Below are positions 23,599 through 32,004 of a stretch of 32,799 nt of DNA, piece by piece. Under the pieces are notes generated by a model. The model saw only the letters and a program-made list of their open reading frames with translations. It ran no database searches and had not been told where the DNA came from. The first letter of the stretch is position 1. Every line of letters starts with the position of its first letter. The translations under genes and the position numbers were made by a program. Origin of the DNA: Sphingomonas sp. RIT328 (GTDB lineage: Bacteria; Pseudomonadota; Alphaproteobacteria; Sphingomonadales; Sphingomonadaceae); NCBI RefSeq assembly GCF_000632225.1, contig NZ_JFYV01000031.1:1-32799 (forward strand). Direction: 5' to 3'.

Positions 23599-26577
23599 AT
23601 GCCGCGTCGCGCCGTCCAGTCGGATGAGCAACGCGCGGCGTTGCTTGCGCTTCCCGACGACGAAACCCTGCTCGTCCAGCACTGGACATTGAGCCAGGAC
23701 GATCTGGCTGTCATCGTGCGCCGGAGACGGCCGCATAACCGGCTCGGTTTCGCGATCCAGCTTTGCGCGCTGCGCTATCCCGGCCGCCTGCTTCGCCCCG
23801 GGGAACTGATTCCCGATACCCCGCTCGCATTCGTTGCCGAGCAATTGCAGGTCGAACCCGATGTGCTGGCCGACTACGCGACGCGCGGCCCGACCCGGTA
23901 CGAACAGCTCGATGCGCTGCGCGACGCGTTCGGTTTCACGCCGCTCAGTCGGCCGCTGCGAACAACATTGCAGGAATGGCTCCTGCCGATCGCGCTAACG
24001 ACCACCAGCGGGCCCCGGCTCGCGCGGGTGCTGCTGGATGAGTGCCGGCGACGGCGCATCATTGTGCCGGGCATCAGTTCCGTCGAGCGGATGGTCGCCC
24101 AGGCGTTGCTCGATGCCGAACGCCATGTTGCCGAGCATCTCACCCGAGGACTGGACGCCGGGCAACGCCAACTGCTCGACGCCCTTCTTTTGCCTCATGC
24201 CGGCACGAACCAGAGCGATCTGGCCTGGGTGCGGCAACCACCCGGCAAGCCGGGCCGCAAGACGTTTGCCGCCATCATCGAGCGATTGACACTGCTTCGA
24301 GCGATCGGGATCGATCCCGATATCGCCGCAGGCGTACATCCCGAACGCCTGCGACGCCTGTGCCAGGAGGGTGCGCGGCTGACCGCGCAGCACGTTCGGA
24401 CGCTGCAAGCGACACGGCGTCGCGCCACATTGGTGGCGACCATACTTGAAACCATAGTGACGCTCACCGACGATGCGGTGCTGATGTTCGATCGCCTGCT
24501 GGGCCAGATGTTCCGGCGCGAGCAGAACAGCGCGGACACGGCGCTCAAGCGTGACCGACGTACCATCAACGGCAAAATCCGGTTGCTCGCCCGGCTCGGC
24601 GATGCCCTGCTTGCCGCCAGGGTGTCGGGCGGCGACATCGCCGCTGCGGTCGAGGCCGCGATCGGATGGGACGATCTCGGCCGTGAGGTCGATGAAGCCC
24701 GCAAGCTGATCCGCCCCGATGCCGTCGATCCCGTCACGATCGCCGCGACCCACTACCCCGTTCTCCGACAGGTCGGCCCCTCATTCATCGCGTCGTTCAC
24801 GTTCGGGGCGGTGCCGGCCTGCCATGCGCTCGCGCGAGCGGTTGCGATCATCCGCGACCTTCATCTCGGTCGTTTGCGAAAACTGCCGTCCGATGCGCCG
24901 GTCGGCTTCATCCGACAGGCCTGGCGTCGGACGATCGGCTCCGGCCTTCCTGATCGCCGGACCTATGAACTGTGCGTGCTGGTGGAGCTTCGCGACCGGC
25001 TGCGCGCCGGCGACATGTGGGTCGAGGGAAGCCGGCGCTATCGTGCCATCGAACAACAACTCATTTCCGGTCCCGTCTTCGCCGCCATGCGCGCGGCCGG
25101 TCCCCTGCCGATCCCGGCACCGGATACCGCCGGTGCCTGGCTGGCGGAACGACGCGCCCGCCTAGCCCGTCGATTGGCCGAGGTCGAGCGAAAGGCGGAG
25201 ACGGACGCGCTGGAAGACGTGCAGCTCAGCCTCGGCAGGCTGCGGATTTCGCCGTTGAAGGCGATCACGCCCGAAGAAGCCGATACCGCGGTCGCACCGC
25301 TTTATGCCCATCTGCCCGCGATCCGCATCACCGACCTTCTTGCTGAAGTCGATCGATGGACCGGATTCAGCCAGTGCTTCACGCATCTGCAAAGTGGCCG
25401 TGTCGCCGATGAACCGCGTGCGATCCTGACGGCGGTGCTCGCGGATGCGACCAATCTGGGCCACACGCGCATGGCGGAAGCCTGCAATGTCGTGACCCAG
25501 CGCCAGCTTGGTTGGCTCGCCTCATGGCATCTGCGCGAGGAGACCTACGGCCGCGCTCTCGCCCGGCTGGTCGATGCCCAGCACACCGCACCGCTCGCCG
25601 CCCTGTTCGGGTCCGGCACCTCGTCCAGTTCGGACGGTCAGAACTTCCCGCTCGATCGCCGCGCCCAGGCAACCGGCGCGGTCAATCCGCACAAGGGGGC
25701 AGAGCCTGCCGTCTCCTTCTACAGCCATGTCTCGGATCGCTACGCGCCGTTCCATTCCACCGTCATCTCGGCGTCCGCGAGCGAGGCCGCGCAGGTGTTG
25801 GACGGGCTGCTCCACCACGGTGCCGATCTGCATATTGAGGAGCACCACGTCGATGGCGGGGGCGTGTCGGATCATGTGTTCGCGCTATGCCATCTGCTCG
25901 GATTTCGATTCGCGCCGCGCATCCCGAACATCGCCGCGCGCCGTCTGCACCTGTTCGACGGCATTGAGCCCGGACCCGATATCGCGCCGCTGGTCGCGGG
26001 CGGGATAGACGAAGCCCTGATTGCCGCGCACTGGAACGACGTGCTGCGTCTGGGAACATCGATCCGCACCAGCGTCGTGAGCGCGTCGATCATGCTCGAA
26101 CGGCTCGGCTCCTATCCCCGCGCCAACGGCCTGGCACTCGCATTGCGCGAGATCGGCCGCGTCGAGCGTACCCTGTTCACGCTCGACTGGATCGAGCAGC
26201 CCGAACAGCGGCGTCGCGCTACCCGCGAACTCAACAAGGGCGAGGCCGAAAATGCGCTGAAACGCGCCATCTTCTTCCACCGGATCGGCCGTATCCGCGA
26301 CCATGCGCTGCAAGCGCAGAGCCATCGGGCGAGCGCGCTCAATCTCGTCGCAGGTGCCATCGTCCTGTGGAACACGACCTACCTGCAAGCCGCCCGGAAG
26401 CATCTCGCCAACCTCGGCCGGCCGGTCTCCCCGGACCTGCTGCAACACCTTTCGCCGCTCGGCTGGCAGCACATCAACCTCACCGGCGATTATCTCTGGA
26501 CCGATCCCGACGCGCCATCGAAAGCCCTCAGGCCGCTCCGCCAGACCCGCGCCGTAGAAGGCCCGGCGAAACCTTAG
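23599..26577 (+). CDS. tnpA: Tn3-family transposase TnpA
   Basis: A 992-residue DDE transposase starting at ATG 23599 (MPRRAVQSDEQRAALLALPD), the normal family length. The N-terminal part binds the 38-bp ends. The C-terminal catalytic domain shows the Tn3 signatures VLADATNLGHTRMAEA (first Asp), FGSGTSSSSDGQNFPL (second Asp), and the glutamate region near the C-terminus (ELNKGEAENALKRAIFFHR). The stop codon lies inside the right inverted repeat, as is common in Tn3 elements. No frame disruption was seen, so the transposase looks active. It performs replicative transposition through a cointegrate. Confidence 0.95.
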   Translation: MPRRAVQSDEQRAALLALPDDETLLVQHWTLSQDDLAVIVRRRRPHNRLGFAIQLCALRYPGRLLRPGELIPDTPLAFVAEQLQVEPDVLADYATRGPTRYEQLDALRDAFGFTPLSRPLRTTLQEWLLPIALTTTSGPRLARVLLDECRRRRIIVPGISSVERMVAQALLDAERHVAEHLTRGLDAGQRQLLDALLLPHAGTNQSDLAWVRQPPGKPGRKTFAAIIERLTLLRAIGIDPDIAAGVHPERLRRLCQEGARLTAQHVRTLQATRRRATLVATILETIVTLTDDAVLMFDRLLGQMFRREQNSADTALKRDRRTINGKIRLLARLGDALLAARVSGGDIAAAVEAAIGWDDLGREVDEARKLIRPDAVDPVTIAATHYPVLRQVGPSFIASFTFGAVPACHALARAVAIIRDLHLGRLRKLPSDAPVGFIRQAWRRTIGSGLPDRRTYELCVLVELRDRLRAGDMWVEGSRRYRAIEQQLISGPVFAAMRAAGPLPIPAPDTAGAWLAERRARLARRLAEVERKAETDALEDVQLSLGRLRISPLKAITPEEADTAVAPLYAHLPAIRITDLLAEVDRWTGFSQCFTHLQSGRVADEPRAILTAVLADATNLGHTRMAEACNVVTQRQLGWLASWHLREETYGRALARLVDAQHTAPLAALFGSGTSSSSDGQNFPLDRRAQATGAVNPHKGAEPAVSFYSHVSDRYAPFHSTVISASASEAAQVLDGLLHHGADLHIEEHHVDGGGVSDHVFALCHLLGFRFAPRIPNIAARRLHLFDGIEPGPDIAPLVAGGIDEALIAAHWNDVLRLGTSIRTSVVSASIMLERLGSYPRANGLALALREIGRVERTLFTLDWIEQPEQRRRATRELNKGEAENALKRAIFFHRIGRIRDHALQAQSHRASALNLVAGAIVLWNTTYLQAARKHLANLGRPVSPDLLQHLSPLGWQHINLTGDYLWTDPDAPSKALRPLRQTRAVEGPAKP

Positions 26578-26610
26578 CGTATATCTGGGTCCGTTCTATG
26601 TACCGACCCC
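26573..26610 (-). repeat. Right terminal inverted repeat of the transposon (38 bp)
   Basis: Reverse complement of 7478-7515 with no mismatch, ending in CCGACCCC. The tnpA stop codon (26575-26577) is inside it. Confidence 0.95.
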
Positions 26611-26615
26611 ACCTT
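26611..26615. repeat. Target site duplication, right copy (ACCTT)
   Basis: Identical to 7473-7477, directly outside the right inverted repeat. Confidence 0.92.
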
Positions 26616-28829
26616 GTCGCGCGGCTGGCCACGTTCGACGCGCGTCCGTTCGACCACGTCGAACAACGGCGTGGTGATGCCGAGCGCGGTGATCTGCGTC
26701 GGCGTCGCCGCGATCCGGCGCAGCCGCGTCTGGTTGTAGTTGTAGGCCGCCGACAGCTTCAGGTCGCCCCAGCCGCCCAGCGGTGTCGCATAGGCCGCGG
26801 TCACGTCGACGCCCTGCGTCCGGGTATCGACCGCATTGGTGAAATAGCGGACGCTGGTCACGCCTGGGATACCGATGGCCGCAAGATAGTCGCGCAGCCG
26901 CCGGCTGCCCAACGCATCGACATAGTTGGACGACAGCATGATCCGGTCGTCGATATCGATATGATAATAGTCGACCGACGCCGTCAGGCGACCGCCGGCG
27001 TAGGTAAGACCGCCGCCAAAATTGGTCGATGTCTCCGGCTTCAGAGCCTGCGCGCCGAGCGCCTGGGCGACCGGGGAGCCGACCGGCGCGGTGCGGACCA
27101 GCACGAATTCCGGGAAGCCGGTCGTGTTGTTGACGATCGTCCGGCTGCTGGTCGAACTGAAATACTGCTGGGCGAGGCTGGGGGCGTGGAAGCCCGTGCC
27201 GACCGAGCCCCGCAAGGCGAAACCTGCCGGAAGCGCGAGCCGCGTCGACGCCTGCCCGTTCCAGGTGTCGCCGAAGTCGGAATAATGCTCGTAGCGTCCC
27301 GCTAGGTCGACCGTCCAGCCGCGCACCGGCTCGAGCCCCGCTTCCGCGAAGGCGCCAATCGCATCGCGGTGGACATTGACCACGTCGCTCGGCTGAATGC
27401 CGGCGAAGCCCTGTGAGCCGATCGTCGGGATCGCGCCGGCATTGGGGCCGTCGAGCACGCGCGCGGGGCCGTACTGGTAGCTGGCGAATTCACCCGCCCC
27501 GATCCTGTAGCCGTCGCGACGATATTCGGCGCCGACCGCAATGTCGATCGGCGCGGCCAAGCCCGCCTCTACCCTGTTGGACAGGGTCAGATCGGTCGTC
27601 CACTGCGAGTTGCCGTAGCGGCCATTGTAGAAGCGTGTGGGACTGGAGACGCCTAGTGTCGCGTTGAGCGTGTCCCGCGTCCGGTATTCGATGCGGTTGC
27701 CGCCATAGACGCTCGACAGGTCCCATTTCCATCCAGCCAGATCGCCGCGCAAACCCAGCGCGCCGGTATAATCCGTGCTGTCCGTGTCGACGAAGGGCAG
27801 GAAGCCGTTCGGATAGATCGCACGGACGTTTTCGTCCTGCCCCGGTCGGCGGAACGACGCGTTACTATCCGCCTTGCTCAGGCGGTAGCCGCCGAAGCCG
27901 TAGAGCTCGACATCGCCCAAAGGTTTGCTGAGGTTGACCAGCATCGAACCGTCTTTAATGTCGCCCTGATCGGCGAAGCGCCAGACGTTACAGTCGACCG
28001 TGGCCTCGCGCGGATCGAGCCCGGATCCAGCTGTTCCGCCGGGCGGGTTGAGGCCGATCCCTGCGCCATAGCGGGCCGACAGCGGCTGTGGCGTGCCGCT
28101 GGGCGAGATGCCGAAGTAGAATTGCCGCGTGTCGGGCTGCGCCCGGTTCGCCGCCTGATGGTCGCGATAATAGCCGGTGACGTTGACGAACCCGTCATCC
28201 CCCAGCTTGAGCCCGCCACCCAGCGAGAACTCGTAGGTATCGCCACCACCGTCATAGGTCGTGCCCGCGCTCGCCGAGGCATGGAGCGTGGTGTCGGTCC
28301 GCAGGAGGATGTTGATGACACCCGCGATCGCGTCGGAGCCATATTGCGCCGAGGCACCGTCGCGCAGGATCTCGATGCGGCCGATACCCGCTGCGGGGAT
28401 CTGATTGAGGTCGGTCGGCGTCGAGCCCTTGCCGATCGTGCCGCCCGTGTTGACCCACGCCGCACCGTGCAACCGCTTGCCGTTCACCAGCACCAGCGTC
28501 TCGTCCGGCGACAGCCCGCGCAGCGAGGCGGAATGGATATGTGTGTTGCCGTCGGGCGTCGTCGGATTGGCGAAAGAGAAGGACGGCGCAAGCTGGCGTA
28601 ACACCTCGCTTGTTTCCTGATAGCCCGAAGCACGCAGGTCGTCACCGCGCAGCACGTCGATCGGCACCGGCGAGGTCGTCACCGTCCGTTCGCCGGTGCG
28701 GGTCCCGGTGACCACGATCTCATTGTTAGCCCCTGCCCTCCCGATGCCCGCCGGGGGCGCTGCATCTTGTGCAACGGCGGCAGCTATGGGTGACCCACCG
28801 GCCAACAATCCGATGATGATGAGCTTCAT
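26611..28829 (-). pseudogene. 5' part of the transposon-split TonB-dependent receptor gene
   Basis: Leftward from ATG 28829, behind AAGGGGG, it encodes a signal peptide (MKLIIIGLLAGGSPIAAAVA), the NNEIVVTGTRTGERT segment typical of sphingomonad TBDR N-termini, a plug domain (LVLVNGKRLHGAAW, IGRIEILRDGASAQYGSDAI, GVINILL), and most barrel strands. It breaks off at the transposon after RGQPRDK; the frame then runs about ten codons into the inverted repeat. The remaining barrel strands are at 7052-7477. The intact receptor would be 879 residues and would import an unknown ligand across the outer membrane with TonB energy. The truncated protein lacks the C-terminal sorting signal and should be degraded. 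Confidence 0.92.
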
Positions 28830-28878
28830 CCATCAACCCCCTTATGATCCGGCGGCATCTCTTGACGCTCGCACATGG

Positions 28879-28909
28879 ATCATATCCCATCACTCTAGTG
28901 GGAAATGAT
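28879..28909. promoter_or_regulatory. Imperfect dyad in the TBDR promoter region
   Basis: Arms ATCATATCC and GGAAATGAT match at 8 of 9 positions around a nested CACT-CT-AGTG core, 50 bases upstream of the TBDR start. It could be the binding site of a regulator of the receptor operon, or a leader hairpin. Confidence 0.45.
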
Positions 28910-29057
28910 AGAAATCATTGATCGCTGCCAAGCTTCAACCCGGCGTTCACGCGACAAGCGCCGTCGCCTGCGTCGCAGTGCATCGAGATAATGTACGGCC
29001 GCAAAAAGGTCTGACGCCGCGTCGCCACTCGCTACGATTAAGGCCCGAGCGTCGGGC

Positions 29058-29146
29058 GTGTCCCTGGCAGGCAGACTCTATCGGCGCCGCGGGCGTCGAT
29101 TGAGCCACCCGGGGCGTCTTGGCCCGGACGGGTGACGATCCTCACG
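29058..29146 (+). repeat. Dispersed structured repeat, copy B
   Basis: It shares ACTCTATC, GTCTTGGCCC and GGGTGACGATCCTCACG with the other copies. Similarity to copy D (32438) continues about 50 bases further (GCGCCGCGGC, then CGAAGATC and CGTCC). Its inner stem is kept by G-T pairs (TTGAG with CTTGG) where the other copies have CCGAG with CTCGG. Confidence 0.6.
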
Positions 29147-29404
29147 TACAAGCGCCGCGGCTTGGTCGGCCACGAAGATCTCGTCCGCTGCGGCGACTGC
29201 GGCGACATAGCGCAGGTATATCGTTCAAAAAGCGTGCCGTCGTGCACCAGTCAGCAACTTCTCGTTGGTACGGACGGTCGTGACCTGCTGGTACTGGTCA
29301 TGCGTGCCTTCAGGTACCTTGTATTCGCTGCACGTGGCGCGTACATGGGCATTGCAGGAAGACCTGTAAGGCGACTTGTCCCGGCCATGTGTTGGGCGGG
29401 CGCC

Positions 29405-29442
29405 GTGGCTACCCAGGGTTTGATACCCTGGTTGCCGGCCAC
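29405..29442 (+). ncRNA. Candidate structured RNA 3' region
   Basis: GTGGC (29405-29409) pairs with GCCAC (29438-29442), and CCAGGG (29413-29418) with CCCTGG (29426-29431), around a 7-base TTTGATA loop. A terminator follows 21 bases later. The fold resembles the 3' half of a tRNA-like domain, but no matching 5' half was found. The transcript is hypothetical and its 5' end unknown. Confidence 0.3.
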
Positions 29443-29462
29443 CAATCTTCCTACACATTTCT

Positions 29463-29486
29463 GAGCCGCCCCATCCGGGGCGGCTC
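29463..29486 (+). terminator. Strong rho-independent terminator
   Basis: Perfect 10-bp stem GAGCCGCCCC / GGGGCGGCTC with loop ATCC, followed on the plus strand by TCTTCTTTC. The direction fits a rightward transcript from 28910-29460. It also lies just past the stop of the leftward DUF3800 gene and may serve both. Confidence 0.75.
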
Positions 29487-29493
29487 TCTTCTT

Positions 29494-30105
29494 TCAGAGC
29501 AAATGAATGCCGAATCGTTCGCGCAGACCCTGCGCATTGACGTCCTCGGCGATGATCCAGCGGCGCGCATAGGCCACCACGTCCGCGAGCTGTAGCAGCC
29601 GCGATGCCCCCGAATCCAGCCGAGCCACCCGGTTGACGCCTCGGAACCGTCCCTCGCTGACTCGCGCGGCCGTCATATAGGCGTCGAAGGCGGGATGATC
29701 GTTGTGGTGGTTGACGTCAGTGATGACGTCGACGTTGTCGACACTCTCCCGACCCAATACGACGCGAAAGCGCTTCATCCCTGCCTTTACCGTATCGACC
29801 ACAGCCTGAGCATAGATCTCCGCAGGCTCGCCCGGGCGAGCCGCGAACTGCTGGTTGATCATCACGACGCGATCGAGCTGCGCGTTGGCGCGCAGCCGAT
29901 CAAGCAGGCCCTGCAAATAACCGTCGTCCATGCGTACCGCATGCACCTCGTTCGCATCGGCAGGCAGCAGATCACTGAATGCCTTGTCGAGCCGACCGGC
30001 TTCGCTCGCGAGCACGAACACCGCGCCGAGCTGGAACGGTGCAGCGCCTGCCGTCCCCGACTCGTCGATGAAGCAGAGAACCTTTTTGTTGAGCCGCTGC
30101 GCCAC
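29494..30105 (-). CDS. DUF3800-family protein
   Basis: A 203-residue protein starting at GTG 30105, directly after the TAA of the upstream winged-helix gene, so coupled to it. It opens with VLCFIDESGTAGAAPFQLGA, the DUF3800 hallmark with its conserved Asp-Glu, and ends with LLQLADVVAYARRW, the second hallmark with an acidic residue. The fold is thought to be RNase H-like; activity is unproven, and many members lie in mobile or defence loci. The central region NHHNDHPAFDAYM is less conserved. The pairing with a DNA-binding regulator resembles a small regulated accessory cassette. Confidence 0.8.
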   Translation of the reverse strand: MAQRLNKKVLCFIDESGTAGAAPFQLGAVFVLASEAGRLDKAFSDLLPADANEVHAVRMDDGYLQGLLDRLRANAQLDRVVMINQQFAARPGEPAEIYAQAVVDTVKAGMKRFRVVLGRESVDNVDVITDVNHHNDHPAFDAYMTAARVSEGRFRGVNRVARLDSGASRLLQLADVVAYARRWIIAEDVNAQGLRERFGIHLL

Positions 30106-30648
30106 TTAAATCTCTTGTGCGGCGTCCTCGACCGCCGCCTTTCCGCGTCGCCGCAGCCCCGGCCGCGCGACCGCCTCGCGGCGCAGGCGCGCGGCCTCTG
30201 CCGCATCGCTGAAGTCGGGTTCGATCTCCGCCAGCTTGTCGACCAGTCCCTGGAGATCATACGCGTTCGAGATCTTGCCGCGATGCGACGCGCGCCGTTC
30301 GATCCGCTTGACCAGGCCCGCCTCTTCGAGGTCCACGATGATGCGTTGCACCTGGCGCTCGCTCAGCCCCAACCGCTGCGCCAGATCGGCCTTCTTCGGA
30401 AACGGTTTGCGTCCAGCGTCCCACCAGAAATCGGCGAGCTGGATCAATACCGCCAGCTGGGTCGGGTTGAGCCCGAGCCGGCGCTGCGCGCGCAGCAGCA
30501 GCGACGGCAGGATGCAGAATCCGAGCGCCATGACCTTCGCGCCCCATTTGTCCGCCGCAGCGCCGGTCATCTTTTTTGATTTCGGAGCCGCCTCGATATT
30601 CGCCTCCGCGACCGGTTCAGCCGGCTCATCTTCCGTATTGTCACTCAC
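30106..30648 (-). CDS. Winged-helix transcriptional regulator
   Basis: A 180-residue protein starting at GTG 30648, behind AAGGAG. Residues 1-30 are acidic and disordered. A winged helix spans about 60-125: LNPTQLAVLIQLADFWWDAG, then KKADLAQRLGLSERQVQRII as the helix-turn-helix, then DLEEAGLVKRIERR as the wing. The basic C-terminus (RRREAVARPGLRRRGKAA-like) may add DNA contacts. A perfect 15-bp dyad just upstream of its ribosome binding site suggests autoregulation. It resembles the helix-turn-helix proteins often seen next to plasmid DUF3800 or replication genes; the exact role is unknown. Confidence 0.78.
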   Translation of the reverse strand: MSDNTEDEPAEPVAEANIEAAPKSKKMTGAAADKWGAKVMALGFCILPSLLLRAQRRLGLNPTQLAVLIQLADFWWDAGRKPFPKKADLAQRLGLSERQVQRIIVDLEEAGLVKRIERRASHRGKISNAYDLQGLVDKLAEIEPDFSDAAEAARLRREAVARPGLRRRGKAAVEDAAQEI

Positions 30649-30658
30649 GCTTCGTCTC

Positions 30659-30673
30659 CTTACGATGCGTAAG
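30659..30673. promoter_or_regulatory. Perfect palindrome, probable operator of the winged-helix gene
   Basis: CTTACG-ATG-CGTAAG, 11 bases before the GTG start of the leftward regulator and 14 before the small rightward ORF. It overlaps the regulator's ribosome binding site, so a bound protein would block expression. Confidence 0.55.
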
Positions 30674-30686
30674 TGGCAGAAAAACC

Positions 30687-30803
30687 ATGCGCATCAAGAT
30701 CGAGCGACAGGACATAGGTGTCCGCAAGGGTGGCGACAAGGGTGTCTCTACCCTGGAGGCGTATAGGTCCGATCCTAATAAGGATGCATGGAAATCGGAT
30801 TAA
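30687..30803 (+). CDS. Possible 38-aa basic/polar small protein
   Basis: ATG 30687 to TAA 30801-30803, product starting MRIKIERQDIGVRKGGDKGV and ending DPNKDAWKSD. Composition is natural and strongly polar, but there is no good ribosome binding site. It is divergent from the winged-helix gene and would share its operator. No family recognised; it could be the end of a degraded gene. Confidence 0.35.
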   Translation: MRIKIERQDIGVRKGGDKGVSTLEAYRSDPNKDAWKSD

Positions 30804-31054
30804 CCGAGAAGCCGATTAATCGGGATTCATGGGTACCGGGTATGAATGTCCTATCGCTGCCGAGCAATATGGAAGATTACAAACGGGCGTGACCCTGGCG
30901 GGCACGGCTCTATCTCCGCTGCGCTCCGACCGAGCCGCTGCGCGTCTCGGCCCTGACGGGTGACGATCCTCACGCAAGAGCGACGCGGAGTTGAGCTGCC
31001 GTGTCGCTCCCACCGCTGTCGGTCGTGAGACGTGAGGGGGGCAACTGTTCTGAA
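30804..31054. other. Intergenic region with a palindrome and repeat C
   Basis: CCGATTAATCGG at 30812-30823 is a perfect 12-base palindrome just after the small ORF. Repeat copy C follows. No gene is supported. Confidence 0.5.
30889..30974 (+). repeat. Dispersed structured repeat, copy C
   Basis: Best-preserved copy: ACCC/GGGT and GGGC/GCCC can form an outer stem, CGGCTC/GAGCCG or CCGAG/CTCGG inner stems, and GTGA/TCAC a small 3' hairpin (GTGACGATCCTCAC). It is very similar to copy D. Confidence 0.65.
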
Positions 31055-31603
31055 TTACGGCGTCACAGGTTCCAAGATGGCATTGGCGCCCGTCGGCTGG
31101 ACGTACCCGATCAAAATGTCCCCTGCCTTCAACAGCGCGTTGCCTCCTCTCATGAAAAGCCCGCCCAGACCAAAGCTCAAAACGCCGAGGACGACGCCTG
31201 CGGTATTCGCCTTGCCCTCGGCGCCCCGCACACCCGAGATCGGCAGACGACCCGCCGGCGTTTCAACATAGAGCAGTTTCGCGGTGAGGTGTCCCTTTTC
31301 GCCAGCCATGCCAGTGCCCTCGGCTTTGACCACCTCGCCCCATGCCAAGGCGCCGACCGGGATCGCCACTGCGCCGTTGATCACCACCGCCTCATTGACG
31401 CGCAGCTTGAATCGCTCGCCAGGCTTGCTGTCGCGACTGTTGACCTCTTTCAGCACCATCAGCTTGATCTCGGTGCCGCCAGGAATTTGCAACGAGGGAT
31501 TGGCTGCGACCTGTGCAACAGCGGCTTCCTGGGTACCAACGCAGGCGGCAATAAGTGCGGCGGCACATATTGCTAGATGCCGCCGACGATCAAGGTTGAT
31601 CAA
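31055..31603 (-). CDS. Putative lipoprotein of unknown function
   Basis: A 182-residue protein. I place the start at TTG 31603, which overlaps the stop of the upstream gene (TTGA); a longer frame upstream overlaps that gene and is unnatural. The N-terminus (LINLDRRRHLAICAAALIAA followed by C) is a signal peptide with a lipobox-like IAAC. The mature part is beta-rich with repeated G-x-P/V patterns (GGTEIKLMVLKEVNSRD, VNEAVVINGAVAIPVGALAWGEV) and a glycine-rich hydrophobic region (GVVLGVLSFGLGGLFMRGG). No family recognised. It is probably envelope-located and coupled to the preceding secreted protein. Confidence 0.65.
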   Translation of the reverse strand: MINLDRRRHLAICAAALIAACVGTQEAAVAQVAANPSLQIPGGTEIKLMVLKEVNSRDSKPGERFKLRVNEAVVINGAVAIPVGALAWGEVVKAEGTGMAGEKGHLTAKLLYVETPAGRLPISGVRGAEGKANTAGVVLGVLSFGLGGLFMRGGNALLKAGDILIGYVQPTGANAILEPVTP

Positions 31604-32004
31604 TTGCCGCTGCCCGATTGGCCTTGCGAGGCTTTCTCGCCAGAAGCGAGGAACTTGATGGCGATGCCCGTCGCATTTGCCTTGCCCCAGCTCAGCGCGG
31701 AGACATGGGCATCGCCATAACTCGCCTTGATCACCGCATCGGCGCCGAGCTTCTGACCGCGCTCCCAAAGCTCCCTGTAGATTTTCGCCTGCGACGGAGA
31801 TTTGCTGAACATGGTCGCCTTGCGGACGCCAGCCTTGACCTCGCCAAGGACTTTGTAGGGGCGATCGGTGATATCATAGGGGAAGACCGGGACGCCGACA
31901 TCCTCGTTGACAAGTGGCGTTGTGGCTGATGCTGCTGTCTGTGCTGGGGCCGCAACCGGTGCGAGGAGCAGGGCTGCCGCCATCGACATTGCAAATTTCA
32001 ACAT
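31600..32004 (-). CDS. Secreted protein with a YbjQ/UPF0145-like domain
   Basis: A 134-residue protein. ATG 32004 is eight bases after AAGGGGA; a GTG six bases earlier is too close to that site. Residues 1-20 are a signal peptide (MLKFAMSMAAALLLAPVAAP). The mature domain contains DRPYKVLGEVKAGVRKA and RGQKLGADAVIKASYGDA followed by GIAIKF, a layout like the YbjQ/UPF0145 and RcsF-type small alpha/beta domains. The assignment is tentative. Its stop overlaps the TTG start of the lipoprotein gene, so both are one unit. Confidence 0.7.
   Translation of the reverse strand: MLKFAMSMAAALLLAPVAAPAQTAASATTPLVNEDVGVPVFPYDITDRPYKVLGEVKAGVRKATMFSKSPSQAKIYRELWERGQKLGADAVIKASYGDAHVSALSWGKANATGIAIKFLASGEKASQGQSGSGN

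Larger units (their letters stand above)
7478..26610 (+). mobile_element. Complete Tn3-family transposon carrying sulfite and arsenic genes (19,133 bp)
   Basis: The element is bounded by 38-bp perfect inverted repeats starting GGGGTCGG, flanked by ACCTT duplications, and contains a res site, serine resolvase and Tn3-type transposase at its right end. The insertion splits a TBDR gene whose frame is restored exactly when the element is removed. Cargo runs from the left end to about 22788: a frameshifted LysR gene, yeiH-like, sulfite oxidase, mgtC-like, a small ORF, crcB (amber), arsB (truncated), arsC, arsR, sorB-like, sorA-like, a TDT transporter, lysR, mdh, yncE-like, a membrane protein, DUF305 and a second yncE-like gene. 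Intact ends, duplication and transposition genes suggest a recent and probably still mobile element. Confidence 0.95.
28910..29493. other. Long gene-free stretch with repeat B and a structured RNA-like region
   Basis: There is no frame with a convincing start and family. On the minus strand, 29225-29458 encodes a fairly natural C-terminal part (VPEGTHDQYQQVTTVRTNEK) and may be a gene relic. The stretch holds dispersed repeat copy B (29058-29146), a hairpin at 29405-29442 and a strong terminator at 29463-29486, which together suggest a rightward non-coding transcript. Confidence 0.4.

Noticed and set aside
29413..29445. tRNA or tmRNA 3' half (5-6 bp stem, 7-base loop, CCACCA nearby)
   Set aside because: The loop lacks the invariant TTC, and no matching acceptor 5' strand, D arm or anticodon arm exists at proper distance; kept only as a hairpin.
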